A stretch of DNA of 64,000 bases from Pyrus communis (Eukaryota > Streptophyta > Magnoliopsida > Rosales > Rosaceae): assembly GCF_963583255.1 (NCBI RefSeq), contig NC_084803.1:6934238-6998237 (forward strand). The letters are read 5' to 3'. Positions 59,701 to 64,000 of this stretch are shown one piece after another. The notes beneath the pieces were generated by a model. It was not told the origin of the DNA and made no database searches. It was given only the letters and a program-made list of their open reading frames with translations. Positions within the stretch are counted from its first letter, which is position 1; the number at the start of each line of letters is the position of its first letter. Made by a program: the position numbers and the translations under genes.

Positions 59701-62700
59701 TTTTATGATTTTCTCTTCTGTTTTTTGTAATGAGATAAGCGAGGGGCATTATGTATTTTTGACTGTTGGTCATCCATTATTTCAGGTTATACAGGGACAT
59801 TATGCTTCATCAAATGAAGTTGTTGAAGAAGACTATAATCTTCCAGGTTTAACTGAGCTTAGAGGTAGCTGGCATGGCTGTCTTGATGCAAGTGGTGGTG
59901 GCAATGGGGATACCATGGTATTATATTTTCATTTCCTGCACGGGTTCAAATTCTCAACTTGCAAATTGTAAAGATGTATAACCCTATTTGGACAATTGGA
60001 TGTTGGAACACAATTAGTAGTAAACAAAATGAGGTCTTCTTGAGCACTTGCATAACAAATTGATGACCACTTGAACCTTGCTTCTTGATAATCTTAGATC
60101 TATCTACAGTTGAACAAACTACCTTCCCATGAGATAATAAGCATAATTTTTTCCTTATTTGTGGTGGTCCAACTCAGGAAATATTGGAGTAAACTTGAAA
60201 TACTTAGCTTCCATGGTTACTCTTTGGTTCTTGGCATGTAGGCTTTGTCCTCTAGTAATTGGTTTTATCATTGTATTGTTTTGTCAGGCAGAATTTGATT
60301 TTCATGGGGAGGATTGGGAGTGGGGTACATACAAAACTCAGCGAGTTCTGGCAGTTGGTGCATACAGCAATGATGATGGTTTGCGCCTGGAAAAGATGTT
60401 TATTCAGAAGGATAATGCTACAATTCATGCAGATGGGACTTTGTTAGGGCCCAAAACGAATCTTCACTTTGCTGTTCTGAATTTTCCTGTTAGTCTAGTT
60501 CCTACAGTGATTCAGGTGATTGAATCTTCTGCTACTGATGTGGTTCAATCTTTACGGAAATTTTTAGCACCAATTAGAGGTATATTGCACATGGAAGGCG
60601 ATCTCAGAGGGAATCTTGCAAAACCAGAATGCGACGTGCAAGTAAGGCTCCTGGATGGTGCGATTGGGGGCATTGATCTTGAACGAGCTGAAGTTGTTGC
60701 TTCTCTAACCTCAACCAGTCGTTTTCTGTTCAATGCAAAATTTGAACCAATCATCCGAATTGGGCATGTTCACATCCAAGGAAGTGTTCCTGTTAATTTT
60801 GTTCAGAATAACATGTCAGAGGAAGAAGATTCAGAAAAAGATAAAGGTCGAGCAAGTTTGGAAGGTCGGGTGAAGGAAAGAGGTAGGGGATCTGTAGATG
60901 ATGTCAGTGAAAAGAAACTTTCAAGAGAGCGAAATGAAGAAGGTTGGAATACTCGATTAGCAGAAGGCCTCAAAGGTTTAAACTGGAACCTACTAGATGT
61001 AGGGGAAGTCAGAATAGATGTTGATATTGAAGATGGGGGCATGATGCTGTTAACTGCCCTATCTCCTTATGCTAAATGGCTTCAGGGCGACGCTGTCGTC
61101 ATGCTTCAGGTGGGTCAAGTGAATATGGAGTTTTTGCATGTCTTTGATTCGTTAAACTGTGTTTCTTTCTTAAAATTTCTCAGTTATGTTTCAGTTTAAG
61201 GCTTAAAATTTTCTGCGGATTTTATATAAATAGGTAAGAGGCACAGTTGAACAACCAGTACTGGATGGATATGCATCATTCCACAAGGCATCAATTTCCT
61301 CACCAGTTCTCTGGAAACCACTGTCAAACTTCAGTGGCATAGTTCATGTGAAATCGAATAGGTTTTGCATCACTTCATTGGAGGGTAGGGTAAGCAGAAG
61401 GGGAAAACTGTTCGTAAAAGGAAACCTGCCCCTTAGAACCAGTGAGGCATACCTTGGAGATAAAATCGACTTGAAATGTGAAGTTCTGGAAGTACGGGCA
61501 AAGTATATTCTTAGGTACATATTATAATTTCTAATAAATGAAAGCATAAGTTCATTGGCATCATGAAACTAGGTTAACTTTTGGATTCATATTCTTGTTT
61601 CTTGTACAAATCCAAAAAATGTAGAACAATAAAGTAAGAAAAACTGAAGAAAAAAGAAATGAGATAACCTTTCTCTGAAAGAGATGTCTTTCCCTTCTAT
61701 GGGATGTTTTCTTAGTAGTCTTACCTGCATATTCCTTTTATTTGCCTCCCAAAGAAAACTAATGTATTGAGTAAGATTGCAGTGCCCAGGTTGACACTCA
61801 GATGCAGATAACTGGTTCTATATTGCAACCAAACATCTCTGGAAATATTAAATTGAGCCATGGTGAAGCATATCTACCACATGATAAGGGTAGTGGGGCG
61901 GCTTCTAATGGATTGGCATCAAATGAGTCTAGGCTTCTGGGTACTGGTGTCGATCGGGCAGTTGCCTCGAGGTATGTTTCACGGTTTTTCAGTTCACAAC
62001 CTGCTGCTTCGAGGACAAAATTCTCTCAACCCTCAGGTAAGACATCACTGCCTCTTTAGTTTCATTCATTGTGTGACCTTACGACCATGATACTCTAAAT
62101 CATACCAAATATTTCATGTATGTACAGTTGGTAAAGTTGATGTCTGAAAATTTCAAATTCTGCTGGATCTAACCTTCTATTTTCTGGATTAGCAGTTGAA
62201 CCAGGTGAAAAGGAGACGGAGCAAGTGAACATTAAACCGAACGTAGATATTCAGCTTACTGATTTAAAGCTTGCTCTAGGACCAGAGTTGAGAGTAGTTT
62301 ATCCTCCAATTCTCAATTTCGCAGTTAGTGGAGAGCTTGATTTAAATGGCCCAGCTCATCCCAAATTGATACAACCTAGAGGCGTCTTAACTTTTGAGAA
62401 TGGTGATGTAAATCTATTGGCAACTCAGGTGAGTCAGTTTATTTCTTATATTCTTGTAGTACACAGTAAATTTCTTCTCGTGGGAAGGTCAAGCTTATCC
62501 ATAACTCATGGTTCCTCTGTTTTTCGGCTTATTCTTTCTCCGTCTCATGAACTTCCCAAAATTGCAGGTGAGGCTCAAAAAAGAGCATCTAAATATTGCG
62601 AAATTTGAGCCCGGAATTGGACTAGATCCTATGCTAGATTTAGTTCTGGTAGGTTCTGAGTGGCAATTCAGGATTCAAAGTCGAGCCAGCAACTGGCAGG

Positions 62701-63441
62701 ACAAACTGGTGGTGACCTCAACTAGCTCTGTGGAACAGGATGCCCTCTCACCTACTGAGGTGCTATTTTTAAATGTTGGCGGGAGTCAATTTTCAGTTAC
62801 TAGACTTATAGGCACTTTCATCTGATCCATTTTTTTTCCATATGCATAGGCTGCTGGAGTCTTCGAAAGTCAATTGGCGGCGTCCATCTTGGAAAACAAT
62901 GGGCAGCTTGCGTTCCAAAAGCTTGCAACTACAACACTGGAAAAACTAATGCCGAGAATAGAAGGGCAAGGAGAGTTTGGGCAGGCAAGGTGGACGCTAG
63001 TGTATGCACCGCAGATCCCTAGTTTGCTTTCTGTTGATCCTACGATGGATCCTCTCAAATCCATAGCCAGCAATATTTCATTTTGTACAGAAGTTGAAGT
63101 CCAATTCGGGAAACGTCTTCAGGTAAAACTCTTCAACCCGCTTTTAATTCTTTTACTTCACAAATTGGATGAACACCTTACATAGGGCTTTCATTGATGT
63201 GAAACATAGAAACTTTACAGATATTGTTAACATCTCATTTTCCTTCACTTTACATTTATGATCATTTAAGAGTATTCGTTTCTTTTTCCCTCAGGCCTCG
63301 ATTGTTAGGCAAATGAAGGACTCAGAGATGGCAACGCAATGGACCTTGACCTACCGTCTTACCAGCCGCCTGCGGGTTCTCCTGCAGTCTGCTCCGTCAA
63401 ATCGCCTCCTTTTCGAATATTCTGCCACATCTCTGGATTAG
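50765..63441 (+). CDS. TIC236: TIC236 chloroplast TamB-like import protein
   Basis: Twenty-three coding exons, 6519 nt, 2172 residues; every junction phase agrees. Exons: 50765-52683, 53050-53248, 53372-53431, 53750-53854, 54281-54421, 54577-54639, 55375-55605, 55719-55802, 56077-56234, 56425-56953, 57532-57702, 57822-57881, 58444-58566, 59134-59409, 59547-59612, 59786-59917, 60288-61109, 61234-61514, 61783-62036, 62196-62428, 62568-62759, 62850-63122, 63295-63441. The N-terminus is a basic transit-like region, then one membrane span (about 104-126), then a very long beta-rich body ending in the DUF490/TamB domain (QARWTLVYAPQIPSLLSVDP near the end). It matches Arabidopsis TIC236/EMB2410 (about 2166 residues), anchored in the inner envelope and reaching TOC75; loss is embryo-lethal. 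Full length and intact here. Confidence 0.95.
57882..58443 (+). other. GC-AG intron of TIC236 (intron 12)
   Basis: The exon ends CAGAAG and the intron begins GCAAGC, with a normal TTTCAG acceptor before 58444. No GT lies nearby that keeps the conserved IQK|AEIQL junction. GC donors are about 1 percent of plant introns and usually have strong AAG|GCAAG flanks, as here. Confidence 0.85.
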
Positions 63442-64000
63442 TCTGCTACCCTTTTTTTCTTCCTTTTGATGTATCATTATTCTTTGCTCAAAATTGAATG
63501 AGCTCCTTTGTAAGTTGTACGCCGTCACTATGTAAATAGTTCAATATTTTATCAATGAAAGAAAATCACCAGTCCTAAGTTTCCAACACTCTATATGTTG
63601 TGACTTCCATTGTATCGTGACCCTTTTGGAAATGCTTATCTAGAAAGCACCTTTGCTTATAAGTGCTTTTGTTAGCAGCATGTTGAAATTTTTTTACAAG
63701 AATGCCACAACTTCTGGAATAGCACTTTTTATTTACAGGCTTGATGGATTGCCCTAATGATTAGTCAACTGCGTCCCAGGTTCAAACCCTCAACCTCAAG
63801 TACCAACGATTGTTACGAAACAAGATTGTACTAAGATTTAGTTAGGGGCCGCGCGAACGCAGGCCCCCGCTGTCACAAATTTTGACATTGGTTCTCCCGC
63901 TTGAGGAGACCATAGAGTGGCACCCCTCCTCTTTGTGCAATGGAGGTCACCAACCCTAGGCCATGGGGCTTCTAGATCCCCCATCGACCCTGTCCAGGTA
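63442..64000. other. 3' flank of TIC236, unclassified repeat at edge
   Basis: The TIC236 tail ends near 63560 (AATGAAAGAAAATCACC after a polyadenylation-like stretch). Beyond 63740 the sequence changes character, with a box B-like GGTTCAAACCC at 63780 and a GC-rich block (GGGGCCGCGCGAACGCAGGC near 63846). It may be a SINE or other repeat cut by the window edge. Confidence 0.3.

Noticed and set aside
63740..64000. tRNA gene suggested by GGTTCAAACCC
   Set aside because: No cloverleaf can be folded around it and no matching box A at the right distance; more likely a repeat fragment.
1..64000. CRISPR arrays, bacterial operons, rRNA or organelle inserts
   Set aside because: No regularly spaced short repeats, no ribosomal RNA signatures and no intron-free bacterial-type gene clusters were seen.

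Overview
This is nuclear DNA from a flowering plant. Genes carry many short GT-AG introns, are separated by AT-rich DNA with plant-type transposons (Helitron, SINE, MITE and a Ty3 gag scrap), and the gene set is plant-specific: TIC236, a PEAT-complex EPCR protein, AGD14 and a SYP31/32 Golgi syntaxin. Wording of the proteins fits a rosid eudicot; Rosaceae is a guess. I joined exons by hand from splice signals and reading phase, so exon edges are predictions.

Left third (1-17 kb): a rearranged accessory region built around one gene family. I read the family as a divergent kinase plus KEN-ribonuclease type (IRE1/RNase L-like). One copy runs leftward from 14249 to 5254. Its kinase-like exons are open, but its KEN exon carries a one-base frameshift. 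A 6.4-kb intron in it holds a Helitron 3' end and fragments of other genes, one resembling PEX6. Downstream, degenerate copies of the family form a large inverted repeat (arms about 1111-2727 and 2771-4412). Upstream are repeated leader exons. A 339-bp stretch of that leader is repeated without any difference at the left edge of the window, so another copy probably lies off-window.

Middle (17.9-30.1 kb, minus strand): an AGD14-type ArfGAP in 13 coding exons and an EPCR (enhancer-of-polycomb-related) chromatin protein in 4 coding exons, with a Tourist-like MITE between them. 30.1-34.8 kb is a transposon graveyard, with a SINE nested in a terminal-inverted-repeat element and two short Helitrons.

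Right half (34.8-64 kb, plus strand): a tandem duplication of about 4.4 kb carrying two intact Golgi Qa-SNARE genes (4 differences in 342 residues), a conserved lysine-rich protein of unknown function, and the full 23-exon TIC236 gene (2172 codons), the TamB-like protein bridging the two chloroplast envelope membranes. One TIC236 intron is of the rare GC-AG kind.

The genes do not form a pathway: they act in vesicle traffic, chromatin, Golgi fusion and chloroplast import. The unusual biology is in the left 17 kb.
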